This document shows, one piece after another, positions 40,912-51,200 of a stretch of 64,000 nucleotides of DNA (position 1 is the stretch's first letter; every line of letters begins with the position of its first letter). Source of the DNA: JAATFS01 sp037145635. Its GTDB lineage: Bacteria; Pseudomonadota; Gammaproteobacteria; Xanthomonadales; Xanthomonadaceae. Below the pieces are notes generated by a model that searched no databases, had not been told where the DNA came from, and was given only the letters and a program-made list of their open reading frames with translations. The stretch lies in NCBI GenBank assembly GCA_037145635.1, contig JBBCXB010000004.1, positions 372,001-436,000 of the forward strand. Reading direction: 5' to 3'. The position numbers were made by a program, and so were the translations under genes.

Positions 40912-41724
40912 TCACTGCCACTTGAACAGCACCAGGCTGATCGCCAGCGTGCCCATGCCCGCCACCAGGCCGTACACGGTCTCGTGGCCCTGGGCATAGC
41001 GCTTGGCGGCAGGCAGCAGCTCGTCGAGCGCCAGGAACACCATCACCCCGGCGATCAGGCCGAACACCGTGCCGAACACCGCCTCGGACAGCACGCTGGA
41101 CAGCGCCAGGTAGCCGATACCGGCGCCGATGGGCTCGGCCAGGCCCGACAGCAGGCTGGCGGCGAAGGCGTAGAACTTGTTCTGGGTGGCGAAGTAGACC
41201 GGGATCGCGATCGCGATGCCTTCGGGAATGTTGTGGATGGCGATCGCGAACGCCAGCGGCATGCCGACCGACGGGCTTTCCAGCGTGGCGAAGAAGGTCG
41301 CCAGGCCTTCGGGAAAGTTGTGCGCGGTGATGGCGATCGCGGTGAGCAGGCCGACCCGCTTGATGTAGGCGCGGTTGTCGTCGCGGAACAGCGGGTCCTC
41401 GCTGCTCAGGCTCTGGTGCGGGTTCGGCACCAACCGGTCGATCACCATGATCAGCAGCACCCCGCCGAGGAAGGCGAGCGTGCCATAGGTCGATCCGAGC
41501 CGGTCGTTGTAGGCCAGGGTGAAGGCCGCGATCGACTTGTTGAGGATCTCCGACAGCGAGACGTAGACCATCGCGCCGCCGGCGAAGGCCAGGCCGAACG
41601 CCAGCAGGCGCGGGTTGGGCTTCTTGGAGAACAGCACCATGAGGCTGCCCAGCCCGGTGGCCAGTCCGGCGGCCAGGGTGACCGCCAGCGCGACCAGGAC
41701 CTGATGGGGGGAGATTTCGGGCAT
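40912..41724 (-). CDS. ZIP-family zinc/divalent metal transporter (ZupT-like)
   Basis: Inner-membrane importer of zinc and possibly other divalent metals. The 270 residues form about eight helices, with the two metal-site motifs AHNFPEGLATF and IHNIPEGIAIA in helices IV and V, as in ZupT. The ATG (41722-41724) gives the family start MPEISPHQVLVAL; the frame opens 13 codons earlier. No Zur-box-like sequence is obvious upstream. It lies 99 nt after the TonB-domain lipoprotein on the same strand and may be read together with it. Confidence 0.9.
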   Translation of the reverse strand: MPEISPHQVLVALAVTLAAGLATGLGSLMVLFSKKPNPRLLAFGLAFAGGAMVYVSLSEILNKSIAAFTLAYNDRLGSTYGTLAFLGGVLLIMVIDRLVPNPHQSLSSEDPLFRDDNRAYIKRVGLLTAIAITAHNFPEGLATFFATLESPSVGMPLAFAIAIHNIPEGIAIAIPVYFATQNKFYAFAASLLSGLAEPIGAGIGYLALSSVLSEAVFGTVFGLIAGVMVFLALDELLPAAKRYAQGHETVYGLVAGMGTLAISLVLFKWQ

Positions 41725-41823
41725 GCGACGGTTCCTGGGAGCGGCGGCCGGCCCGGAGGGCACGGCCGGTCGGCCTGCCCGCGGCGGGGCGGGCAGGGCC
41801 TGCGGCAGGTGGAGGCGCGACGG

Positions 41824-42237
41824 TCAGCCGCCGCGGCGGCTGCGTTCCTCGATCGCGAAGCATTCGTCCGGGCGCGGCTGCGGCGGCTTGAAGTCCACCG
41901 GGACCTGGATGGTCTGCGGCACCGGCTGGCCGTTGCGGGTGGCGGCCCGGAACTTCCAGTCGCGCACCTTGCGCTGTGCCGAGGCGTCGAGCGCCGGCTG
42001 GCCGCTGCTCTGGGTCAGCTTGACGTCGGTGGGCCGGCCCTCGGGCCCGACCACCACGGTCAGCACCGAGCGCCCGCCGGCGCCGGCGCAGGCCAGTTCG
42101 ATCGGGTAATCCGGCGGCGGGGTCTCCAGCGCCGCCAGCTCGGTGGCGGGAACGGCGGGCGGGGGCGGCGGCGACTTGCCGCAGGCGGCCAGCAGGGAGG
42201 TGCCGGCCAGGGCGGCGGCGAGCAAACGGATCTTCAT
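41824..42237 (-). CDS. lipoprotein with a TonB C-terminal-like domain
   Basis: A 137-residue predicted lipoprotein: signal peptide with lipobox LAAC (Cys 19), a short proline run, then a domain containing VLTVVVGPEGRPTDVKLTQS, LDASAQRKVRDWKF and PVPQTIQVPVDF. This is the pattern of the TonB/TolA C-terminal domain (energy-transducer family). True TonB proteins are anchored by an N-terminal helix in the inner membrane; lipid anchoring is atypical, so it may be a periplasmic accessory rather than an energy transducer. The ATG overlaps the phhB stop by 4 nt, so it is coupled to phhB. Confidence 0.8.
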   Translation of the reverse strand: MKIRLLAAALAGTSLLAACGKSPPPPPAVPATELAALETPPPDYPIELACAGAGGRSVLTVVVGPEGRPTDVKLTQSSGQPALDASAQRKVRDWKFRAATRNGQPVPQTIQVPVDFKPPQPRPDECFAIEERSRRGG

Positions 42238-42590
42238 CCTGGGGTTCCTTGTTCGGAGAGTGCGGAAACCTTGGCGGCGCAGATGAAGTCGTTCTCGCTC
42301 AGGCCGCCCACGTCGTGGGTGGAGAAGCGGACGACCACGCGGTCGTAGTGCACGCCCAGGTCGGGATGGTGGTCTTCGCGGTGCGCGATCCAGGCCAGGG
42401 CGTTCACGAAGGCCAGGGTCCTGTAGTAGTCCGCGAAGCGGAAGGTGCGGGTCAGGGCGGTGCCGGCCTCGCTCAGTTCCCAGCCCGGCACCTGCGGCTG
42501 CAGTTCCGCCAGGCGGGCCTGGCCCAGGGCATGCTCGATGCCGCGGCGGGGGATGCAATGGGCCTGTTCCAGGGGGATCAGGTCGGTCAT
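42234..42590 (-). CDS. phhB: pterin-4a-carbinolamine dehydratase
   Basis: Recycles the 4a-hydroxytetrahydropterin formed by phenylalanine hydroxylase; also annotated as a DCoH-type protein. The 118-residue protein contains REDHHPDLGVHYDRV, the PCD active-site signature with the His-His-Pro, and GLSENDFICAAKV. The ATG at 42588-42590 has GGAGA upstream, and the frame before it is unrelated. The phenylalanine hydroxylase gene is not in the window. Translational overlap with the TonB-domain lipoprotein is unexpected and has no obvious functional explanation. Confidence 0.93.
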   Translation of the reverse strand: MTDLIPLEQAHCIPRRGIEHALGQARLAELQPQVPGWELSEAGTALTRTFRFADYYRTLAFVNALAWIAHREDHHPDLGVHYDRVVVRFSTHDVGGLSENDFICAAKVSALSEQGTPG

Positions 42591-42669
42591 GTCGGTCTCC
42601 ACGCGAGGACGGATGGGCCACCCGCGTGCCGGGATCACGCGGTTGCATGGGCGGCGGGCGATACGGGGC

Positions 42670-42681
42670 TAGAATAACCCC
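42670..42681 (+). promoter_or_regulatory. -10-like TAGAAT placed for a leaderless nfuA transcript
   Basis: TAGAAT (42670-42675) ends exactly 6 nt before the ATG at 42682 and no Shine-Dalgarno is present. A TTGCAT at 42643-42648 is too far (21 nt) to be a normal -35. Confidence 0.5.
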
Positions 42682-43281
42682 ATGATCCAGATATCCGACA
42701 AAGCACAGGCCTACTTCCGCAAGCTGATCGAACGCGAGGGCGTGCCCGGCATGGGCGTGCGCCTGAGCGCGGTGGAGCCGGGCACGCCGCGCGCCGATGC
42801 GCGCCTCGAATTCGCCGAGCCGGCCGACCTGGCGGGCGACGAATGGGCGGTCGACTGCGATGGCTTCACGCTCTACGTGGCGGCGCTCAGCGTGCCGTGG
42901 CTGGACGGCGCCGAAATCGACTACGTCACCCAGACCACCGGCAGCGAGCAGCTCACCATCAAGGCGCCCAAGATCAAGGGCGAGGCCCCGGCCGATTCGG
43001 CCTCGCTGGTGGAACGGGTGCGCTGGGTGGTGGAGAACGAGGTCAATCCGCAGCTGGCCTCGCACGGCGGCCGCGTGGCGGTGCAGGAGGTGTCCGCCGA
43101 CGGGGTGGTGCTGCTGCGCTTCGGCGGCGGCTGCCACGGCTGCGGCATGGCCGACGTGACCCTCAAGCAGGGGATCGAGAAGACCTTGATGGGCCGGGTG
43201 CCGGGGGTGACCGCGGTGCGCGACGCCACCGACCACGACAGCGGCGACGCGCCCTACATACCGCGCGACAGCGCCGCCTGA
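42682..43281 (+). CDS. nfuA: Fe-S biogenesis protein NfuA
   Basis: Fe-S cluster carrier delivering [4Fe-4S] clusters to target apoproteins. The 199 residues comprise an N-terminal degenerate A-type carrier domain (about 1-95) and a C-terminal Nfu domain with LRFGGGCHGCGMADVTLK, whose CxxC (near 151 and 154) holds the cluster. It lies 13 nt before the proline-rich membrane protein gene. Confidence 0.94.
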   Translation: MIQISDKAQAYFRKLIEREGVPGMGVRLSAVEPGTPRADARLEFAEPADLAGDEWAVDCDGFTLYVAALSVPWLDGAEIDYVTQTTGSEQLTIKAPKIKGEAPADSASLVERVRWVVENEVNPQLASHGGRVAVQEVSADGVVLLRFGGGCHGCGMADVTLKQGIEKTLMGRVPGVTAVRDATDHDSGDAPYIPRDSAA

Positions 43282-43294
43282 CGCGCGTTTCCCG

Positions 43295-44923
43295 GTGACG
43301 CGAGCCGCCGACCTCCTCGACGCGCTGCTGGCACGCCGCTGGGCGCGGCGTGCTTCACGCATTCCGGCGCCGCGTCCCCGCGGTTGGGCGGCGTCGGACG
43401 TGCACGTCGCGCGCGAGCTGGCGCCATGGTGGCCGGTGCGCGGCCGCGGCCACGAGGCGCCGCGGCGGCCGTCGCCCGGCTTCCTGCAGGCGGTGCGGCA
43501 GCTGGCGTGGCAGCACTGGGATCCGGCCCCGCGCGACGAGCGGCCGTTGCGCTGGTCGGCGGCGCTGACCAGCGCGCTGATCCACCTGCTGTTCCTGCTG
43601 CTGATGATCTGGGCGGCGCTACACCGCATGCCACGCGAGACCGAGGCCGGCGAAGAGGGCCGGGTACGGATGAGCTTCGTCGGCCGCGGGACACCGGGCG
43701 GCGGCGCGGGCGCGCCGGGCGACGCGCCCGCCGTGCCGGCGAGCCCGGCCGCCCGCACCTCGCCTGCATCGCCCCGGCGTGCCACGGCCACGGCCGCCAC
43801 GGCCCGGCCGGCCCCCATGCCGTCCCCGGCGACGCCGCCGCCTGCGGCTGCGCCGCCCGTGCCGCCGGTGCTGGTCACCGTGCCGCCGTCGCCGTCGCCG
43901 TTGCAGGCGACCGAGACGCCGGTGCCGACCACCGACTTCGTGGTGCCACCGCCGGTGGTGGCGACACGTGCGCTGACGCCGCCGACGCTGCAGGTCCGCG
44001 AGCGTCCGGTCGAAGTCGTCAGCGAGCGCCCGCCGGTGACCGCGGTCGCACCGGCGCCCCGCGTGCCGGCCCTGCGCGCGGCGCCGACCGTCGCGGTGCG
44101 CGAACGCGAGATCGTGCTGCCCGACCGTCCGCAGGTGCCGCTCGCGTCGCCGCGCCCCCGCGAGCCGGAGCCGGCGCTGCGCATGCCCGAGATCGAGGTG
44201 GCGCAGGCCGAGCTGCCGAGCCCGGTATCTTCGCCTTCGCCTTCGCCTTCGCCTTCGCCGGCTCCGACGCAGACCCCTGCGCAGGCCGCGACCCCTGCCG
44301 CGGAAGCCGCGCCGTCCCCTGCCACGGCCTCGCGCGCACCGGCGGCCGCCGGTACGGCAACGCAGCCGCCGGGCAACCGCGCCGCCGGGGTGGCCGCGGG
44401 CGCGCCCGCCACCGACCGCAGCGGCGGCTGGGACGCGGTGCGGCGCGACGACGACTGGGGCGCGGCCCCGCGCCGGCAGGAAGGGCACCGCGAGGCCGGC
44501 AGCGGCCGCAGGGGGCTGTACAACGCCGACGGCAGCGCACGCGTCCCGGGCGCCCCGGGCGAGGGCACGGCCGCTCGCGGCGCGCCCGGCGGCGATTCGG
44601 ACAGCTGGACGCGCGACCGCCTGGCGCAGTCGGGCACCTGGCTGAAGCGCCCCCCGTACGACTACGCGCCGACCTCGCTGGACCGCTACTGGATCCCGAA
44701 CGAGTCGCTGCTGCAGGAATGGGTACGCCGCGGCCTCAAGCAGATCGAGATCCCGATCCCCGGCACCACCACGCGCATCACCTGCGTGGTGTCGCTGCTG
44801 CAGTTCGGCGGCGGCTGCGGGCTGAGCGATCCCAACATGAACGAGCAGCCGGCGCAGGCGCGCCCGCCGCCGGACATTCCGTTCAAGCGGGAACTCCAGG
44901 AAGACAACGGCAGCGTCCGCTAG
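43295..44923 (+). CDS. proline-rich single-pass membrane protein (transmembrane repetitive protein)
   Basis: A 542-residue protein of unknown function. A basic N-terminus (1-85) precedes one transmembrane helix (LIHLLFLLLMIWAAL region, about 92-108) and a long periplasmic region rich in Pro, Ala and Val (about 140-370). An (SP)n run near 310-322 is encoded by five TTCGCC units at 44230-44259. A Gly/Arg-rich linker leads to a folded C-terminal region (about 430-542) with YWIPNESLLQEWVRRGLKQ and two Cys in CVVSLLQFGGGCGL. The layout recalls TonB or TolA. Proteins called transmembrane repetitive protein occur in Xanthomonas. The start is a GTG 13 nt after nfuA. Confidence 0.68.
   Translation: MTRAADLLDALLARRWARRASRIPAPRPRGWAASDVHVARELAPWWPVRGRGHEAPRRPSPGFLQAVRQLAWQHWDPAPRDERPLRWSAALTSALIHLLFLLLMIWAALHRMPRETEAGEEGRVRMSFVGRGTPGGGAGAPGDAPAVPASPAARTSPASPRRATATAATARPAPMPSPATPPPAAAPPVPPVLVTVPPSPSPLQATETPVPTTDFVVPPPVVATRALTPPTLQVRERPVEVVSERPPVTAVAPAPRVPALRAAPTVAVREREIVLPDRPQVPLASPRPREPEPALRMPEIEVAQAELPSPVSSPSPSPSPSPAPTQTPAQAATPAAEAAPSPATASRAPAAAGTATQPPGNRAAGVAAGAPATDRSGGWDAVRRDDDWGAAPRRQEGHREAGSGRRGLYNADGSARVPGAPGEGTAARGAPGGDSDSWTRDRLAQSGTWLKRPPYDYAPTSLDRYWIPNESLLQEWVRRGLKQIEIPIPGTTTRITCVVSLLQFGGGCGLSDPNMNEQPAQARPPPDIPFKRELQEDNGSVR
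44230..44259 (+). repeat. hexanucleotide repeat (TTCGCC)5
   Basis: Five perfect copies inside the proline-rich gene, encoding alternating Ser-Pro. Because the unit is 6 nt, copy-number changes would alter length without frameshift. Confidence 0.9.
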
Positions 44924-45237
44924 CGCCGCCGCCGGGAGCGGATGCGCCGGCCCGGCCGTGTGGTCTTCTGCCGACGGGGCGAGACGGCCGCCGCGTGCCG
45001 GGCCGGCGGCATCGGCACGACCGCGCGCGAACGGGTCCGAACGCCGGCCCGATCGCACGCGATCACGCACGCGACGGACCGCGGCGAGCCGAACAAGGCA
45101 CCGGGTCGCGTGGAGGCGATGGACGACATCGCGCCGCCATCGCGCGCCACCGGCGCAGCGGTCGCCTTCACGCCACGCCCGGGGCGCAGGCGCATGATCG
45201 GGGCAAGATGGCCCTCCGGTCATGTGGGGAATCTCTC
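44924..45237. other. gene-free stretch before the glucan synthase gene
   Basis: 314 nt of GC-rich sequence. Small open frames here lack ribosome sites and any family resemblance. I see no operator-like palindrome or confident promoter; GTGGGGA just before 45238 serves as the ribosome site of the next gene. Confidence 0.5.
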
Positions 45238-48200
45238 ATGGCTCGAAAGGGGCGCATGCTCGGTTACCGAACCCGGCGCATGCTGCAGCGCTGGCAGTTG
45301 CAGCGGCGGCGCAGCCGCGCCGAGCGGGGCGTGCAGGAGCCGTTGCGTGCGGCGCTTTACGGTGCCGAGCAGATGGAGGCGCATGGCCGCGCCCTGGCCG
45401 CGTCGCACCGGGTCGGGCAAACGCCGGCCGCCGCCGCGTTGCTGCAGCAGCTGAAGACCAACGAGGTGCAGCTCGACGCCGCCATCGCGCAGCTCATGCT
45501 GATGGCGCGCGACGACGTCCGCATCAATCCGGCCGGCGAATGGCTGCTGGACAACTACTACCTGGTGGAAGAGCAGATCCGGATGGCGCGCCGGCATCTG
45601 CCGGAAGGCTACAGCCGCGAGCTGCCGCACCTGCTGCGAGGACACTCGGCCGGCCTGCCGCGCGTTTACGCGCTGGCGCGCGAGGCCATCGCGCACAGCG
45701 ACGGGCGCATCGATGCGGTGGTGCTGAGCCGCTTCATCGCGGCCTATCAATCCGTGACGCCGCTGACGCTGGGCGAGCTGTGGGCGATCCCGATCATGTT
45801 GCGCCTGGCGCTGATCGACAACCTGCGGCGCATGGCGACGCAGGTGATGCGCGACGGCGAGGACCACCGCCTCGCGGCGGACTGGGCGCGGCGGCTCAAC
45901 CGCAGCGCCAGCACCAGCCCCAAGGGCCTGGTGCTGGTGGTGGCGGACATGGCGCGTTCGCAGCCACCGCTGTCGGGCGCGTTCGTCGCCGAGCTGACGC
46001 GGGGCCTGCACGGGCGCGGGGCGTTGCTGTCGATGCCGGTGGCCTGGGTCGAGCAGTGGGTGGCCGAGGCGGGGCACAGCATCGAGTCGCTGGTGCAGGC
46101 CGAGAGCCAGCGCCAGGCCGCCGACCGCGTGTCGATCAGCAACAGCATCGGCAGCCTGCGCTTTCTCGACCACATGGACTGGCGCGAGTTCGTGGAGACC
46201 ATGAGCCTGGTCGACCAGGTGCTGCGCCAGGATCCGGCCGGGGTCTACGCGCGCATGGATTTCGCCACCCGCGACGCCTACCGGCATGCGATCGAGCGCC
46301 TGGCCCGTCGCGGCGCGATGGACGAGGTACGGGTGGCCGGACTGGTGCTGGAGCAGGCCCGGCGGGCCGGCAGCGGCGAGGTCGAGGCGCATGTCGGCTA
46401 CCACCTGGTCGATGCGGGGCTGGCGCAGACCAGCGCACGGGTGGCCGCCGCCGCACAGCCGCCGCGCACGCCGCGCCAGATGCGGCTGCTGCCGCTGCGC
46501 ACGCCGCTGGCCTGGTACCTGATCCCGATCGCGGTCTGCACGCTGTCGTTCGTGGTGGCGCTGCTGTGGCCGCTGCGCGAGGCCGGCCTCGGCATCGCCG
46601 CGCTGCTGGGCCTGGCGGCGCTGGCCACGGTGGTCTTCAGCGAGCTGGCGATCGTGCTGGTGAACTGGCTGGCGACCCTGGAGGTGCCGCCGCGGCCGCT
46701 GCCGCGGATGGACCTGTCCGAGGGCATCCCCGCCGACTGCCGCACGCTGGTGGTGGTGCCCAGCCTGATCGGCGATACCGCTGCGGCGGACGCATTGTGC
46801 GAGGCGCTGGAAGTGCGCTTCCTGGCCAACCGCGACCCGCACCTGCACTTCGCGCTGCTGACCGATTTCCCGGACGCGGCGCAGGCAGTGCTGCCGCAAG
46901 ACGCCGCGGTGGTCGCGCATGCGATGCGGCTGATCGGGCAGTTGAACACCCGCTACGCGCCCGAGTACGGCGACCGCTTCTTCCTGCTGCACCGGCCGCG
47001 CCAGTGGAATCCCGCCGAGGGCTGCTGGATGGGGCACGAGCGCAAGCGCGGCAAGCTGGCGGCGCTGAACCTGCTGCTGCGTGCCGAGCGCTTCGACGAC
47101 GACCCCGCCGACGCCTTCCAGGCGATCTGCGGCGAGACCGCGATCCTGGGCAACGTGCGCTACGTGATCACGCTGGACAGCGACACGCAGCTGCCGCGCG
47201 ATGCCGCGCGCGCGTTCGTCGGCGCGATGGCGCATCCGCTGAACGAGCCACGCCTCGCGCCGGACGGGCGCACGGTCGGGCGCGGCTACGGCATCCTGCA
47301 GCCCGGCCTGGGCAGCAGCATGAGCCGCGGGCCCGAGTCGCGCTATGCGCGGATGTTCGGCGGCGAGCCGGGGATCGACCCGTATACGCGCATGGTGTCG
47401 GATGTCTACCAGGACCTGTTCGGCGAGGGCTCGTTCGTGGGCAAGGGCATCTACGACGTCGATGCGTTCGAGGCGGTGCTGGCCGAGCGCTTCCCGGACA
47501 ACCGCATCCTCAGCCACGACCTGCTGGAGGGCTGCTACGCCCGCGCCGGCCTGATCAGCGACGTGCCGCTGTTCGAGAGCCAGCCCAGCCGCTACCTGGC
47601 CGACGCCCGGCGCCAGGCGCGCTGGATCCGCGGCGACTGGCAGCTGCTGCCGTGGCTGCTGCCGTGGGTGCCGCGCGCCGATGGCCGAAGCGAGCGCAAC
47701 CCGCTGTCGTGGCTGTCGCGCGGCAAGCTGCTGGACAACCTGCGGCGCAGCCTGGTGCCGTCGGCGGCACTGGCGGCGCTGGTGGCGGGCTGGCTGCTGT
47801 CGCCGGCCCCGCTGTCGTGGACGCTGTGGATCCTGGCGATGTGGGCGCTGCCGGTGCTGGCGCCCGCGCTGCGGGCGGCGGTGCAGCCGCCGCCGGACCT
47901 GGGGCTGGCGATGCATCTGCGTCAGGTCGGGACCGGCGCTGCGCGGCAGTTGCTGCGCGTGGCGGTGAGCATCGCCTGCCTGCCGCACGCGGCCGGCTCG
48001 AGCCTGCTGGCGATCGCGCGCTCGCTGTGGCGCATGGGCGTCAGCCGCCGGCATCTGCTGCAGTGGAACCCGTCCAGCGAAGTGGAGCGTGCCCTGCAGC
48101 ACGGACGCCATGCCGAATGGCGAGCGATGGCGATCGCGCCGCTGTTCGCGCTGCTGGTGGGGCTCGCGCTGGGCCGCTACGCGCCTGCCGCGCTGTGGGT

Positions 48201-51200
48201 GGCGGCGCCGCTGCTGCTGGCCTGGGCACTGTCGCCAGCGCTGATGGAATGGCTCGGGCGGGTGCCGCGCGCGGCCGAGGTCGCGCTGACGCCGGCGCAG
48301 CTCGGCTTCCTGGGGCGGCTGGCGCGCCGCACCTGGGACTTCTTCGAGGTCCATTTCAGCGCCGACGACCACTGGCTGCCGCCGGACAACATTCAGGAGT
48401 ATCCGGTGGCGGTGGTGGCGCATCGCACCTCGCCGACCAACATCGGCCTGGGCCTGCTGGCCAACCTGGCGGCGTACGACCTCGGCTACCTGTGCGCGGG
48501 CGACGTGGTCGAGCGCACCCGGCTGATGCTGGCCACGCTGGAGACGCTGCCGCGCCACCGCGGGCACTTCTACAACTGGTACGACACCCAGACCCTGCAG
48601 CCGCTGTCGCCGCGCTACGTGTCCACGGTGGACAGCGGCAACCTCGCCGGTCACCTGCTGACCCTGCGCCAGGGACTGCTGGCGCTGGTGGATGCGCCGG
48701 TGGTGGCGTCCGCGCTGGGCGCCGGCCTCGGCGACACGCTGTCGGTGCTGCAGGAGGACGCCGCCGCCGATGCGGCGGTGCTGGCCGCGTGCGCGCCGCT
48801 GGCCGCCACCCTGGCACCGCTGGAACGCCCCGGTCCCCTCCCGCTCGCCGCGGTCGCCCAGGTCCTGGTCCAGGCCAGCGCCCAGGTCGGCGCGCTGCAG
48901 GCCGCGGCCGCACACAGTACGCCTGCGGTGCTCGCCTCGGTGCAGGCGCTGGCGCGGCTGTGCGCGGCGACGCTGGAGGACCTGCGGCGCTGGCAACCCG
49001 AGACTACGGTATCCACGCCCGCGGCCGGGCCGGGCACGCCCACGGCGCTACCCACGCTGCGCCAGCTGCGCGAGCAGGGCGGCGACGCGGCCCTGCGCGC
49101 GCGCGCCGGCGAGCGCATCCAGCAGCTGGAGCGGCTGGCGCACCTCGCCGGCCAGTTCGCGCAGATGGACTACGAGTTCCTGTACGACCGCGCGCGGCAC
49201 CTGCTCTCGATCGGCTACAACGTCGACGAGCGCCGCCTGGACGCGGGCCAGTACGACCTGCTCGCTTCCGAGGTGCGGCTGTGCAACTTCGTGGCGATCG
49301 CCCAGGGCCAGCTGCCGCAGGACAGCTGGTTCGCGCTGGGGCGGATGATGACCGAAGCCGAAGGCGGGGCCGCGCTGCTGTCGTGGAGCGGCTCGATGTT
49401 CGAGTACCTGATGCCGCAGCTGGTGATGCCCAGCTACCCGGACACCCTGCTGGACCGCACCGCGCAGCAGGTGGTGCGCGCGCAGATCGCCTATGGCGAG
49501 CGCCTGGGCATCCCGTGGGGCGTGTCCGAATCGGGCTACAACACCGTCGACGTGCGCATGAACTACCAGTACCGGGCCTTCGGCGTGCCGGGCCTGGGGC
49601 TGAAGCGCGGGCTCGGCCAAGACCAGGTGGTGGCGCCCTATGCCACGGTGATGGCGCTGATGGTGGCGCCGGAGCCGGCCTGCCGCAATCTGCAGCGGCT
49701 GGCGGCGGAAGGCTTCGGCGGCCGTTTCGGGCTGTACGAGGCGATCGACTACACGACCTCGCGGGTGCCGCGCGGCCAGGACCACGTGCTGGTGCGCTCG
49801 TTCATGTCGCATCACCAGGGCATGGCGCTGCTGGCGCTGGACTACCTGCTGCGCGACCAGCCGATGCAGCGGCGCTTCGTCGCCGACGCGCAGTTCCAGG
49901 CCACGCTGCTGCTGCTGCAGGAGCGGGTGCCGCGCACCGGCGTGTTCCACCCGCACCAGCTCGAGAGCGCCGGCGGCCGCGCCATCGCGCCGGACAGCGA
50001 GACCCAGCTGCGCATCGTCAGCGATCCGGACCGCCCGCATCCGGCGGTGCAGCTGCTCTCCAACGGCCGCTACCACGGCATGCTCAGCAGCGCCGGCGGC
50101 GGCTACAGCCGTCAGCGCGATATGGCGATCACGCGCTGGCGCGAGGACAGCACGCGCGATCCCTGGGGCACCTTCTGCTACCTGCGCGATGTCGCCAGTG
50201 GCGAGTTCTGGTCGGCCACGCACCAGCCCACCTGCGTGCCGGTGGAGAGCTACGAGGCGATCTTCTCCGACGCCAAGGCCGAGTTCCGCGGCCGCAAGCA
50301 GGGCTACCACAGCCACCTGGAGATCGCGATCTCCGCCGAGGACGACGTCGAGCTGCGCCGGCTGCGCATCTCCAACCGCTCGCGCCACCGCCGCGTGATC
50401 GAGATCACCACCTATGCCGAGGTGGTGCTGGCGCCGGCCCTGTCCGACGAACTGCATCCGGCCTTCAGCAACCTGTTCGTGCAGAGCGAGATCCTCGCCG
50501 ACAAGCAGGCGCTGCTGTGCACCCGGCGGGCGCGCTCGCACGACGAGGTGGCGCCGTGGATGTTCCACCTGGTGGCGGTGCACGACGCCGACATCGGCGC
50601 GATCTCCTACGAGACCGACCGCGCGCACTTCCTAGGGCGCGGCAACAGCGCGCGGCGACCGCAGGCGCTGACCTCGGTCGAGGTGCTGTCCGGCGCGTCC
50701 GGCTCGGTGCTCGACCCGATCGTGGCGATCCGCTGCCGCATCGAGCTGGCGCCGGAGCAGCGCGCGCAGATCGACATGGTCTATGGCGTCGGCGCCGACC
50801 GCGCGGCCTGCACGGCCCTGGTGGACAAGTACCGCGACCGCCGCCTGGCCGACCGCGTGTTCAACCTGGCGCTGACCCACAGCCAGGTGGTGCGGCGCCA
50901 GATCGACGCGTCGCAGGCCGACGCGCTGCTGTATGAGCGCCTGGCCGGGCTGGTGCTGTACGCCGACCCGGTGCTGCGCGCCGAGCCCGACGTGCTGCTG
51001 CAGAACCGCCGCGGCCAGTCCGGGCTGTGGGGCCACGCCATCTCCGGCGACCTGCCGATCGTGCTGCTGCGCATCTCCGACACCGACAACATCGAACTGG
51101 TGCGGCAGATGGTGCAGGCGCATGCCTATTGGCGCCTGAAGGGCCTGCGCGCCGATCTGGTGATCTGGAACGAGAGCCAGTCCGGCTACCGCCAGTCGCT

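Noticed and set aside
42643..42648. TTGCAT as the -35 of nfuA
   Set aside because: The 21-nt distance to TAGAAT is outside the normal spacer range.
44230..44259. (TTCGCC)5 as a phase-variation switch
   Set aside because: The repeat unit is 6 nt and in frame, so slippage changes length but not the reading frame.
43384..45237. An in-frame 618-codon extension that would give a 3,525-residue glucan synthase
   Set aside because: The extension reads through the proline-rich gene in another frame and is arginine/alanine-rich without family similarity. The ATG at 45238 has a good ribosome site and family-like sequence follows.
45220..48996. A 1,258-codon open frame antisense to the glucan synthase gene
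   Set aside because: Its composition (His/Arg/Gln-rich) is that of the antisense shadow of a GC-rich gene; no domain, signal or ribosome site is seen. Similar antisense frames opposite sdhA, rne and receptor 1 were rejected for the same reason.
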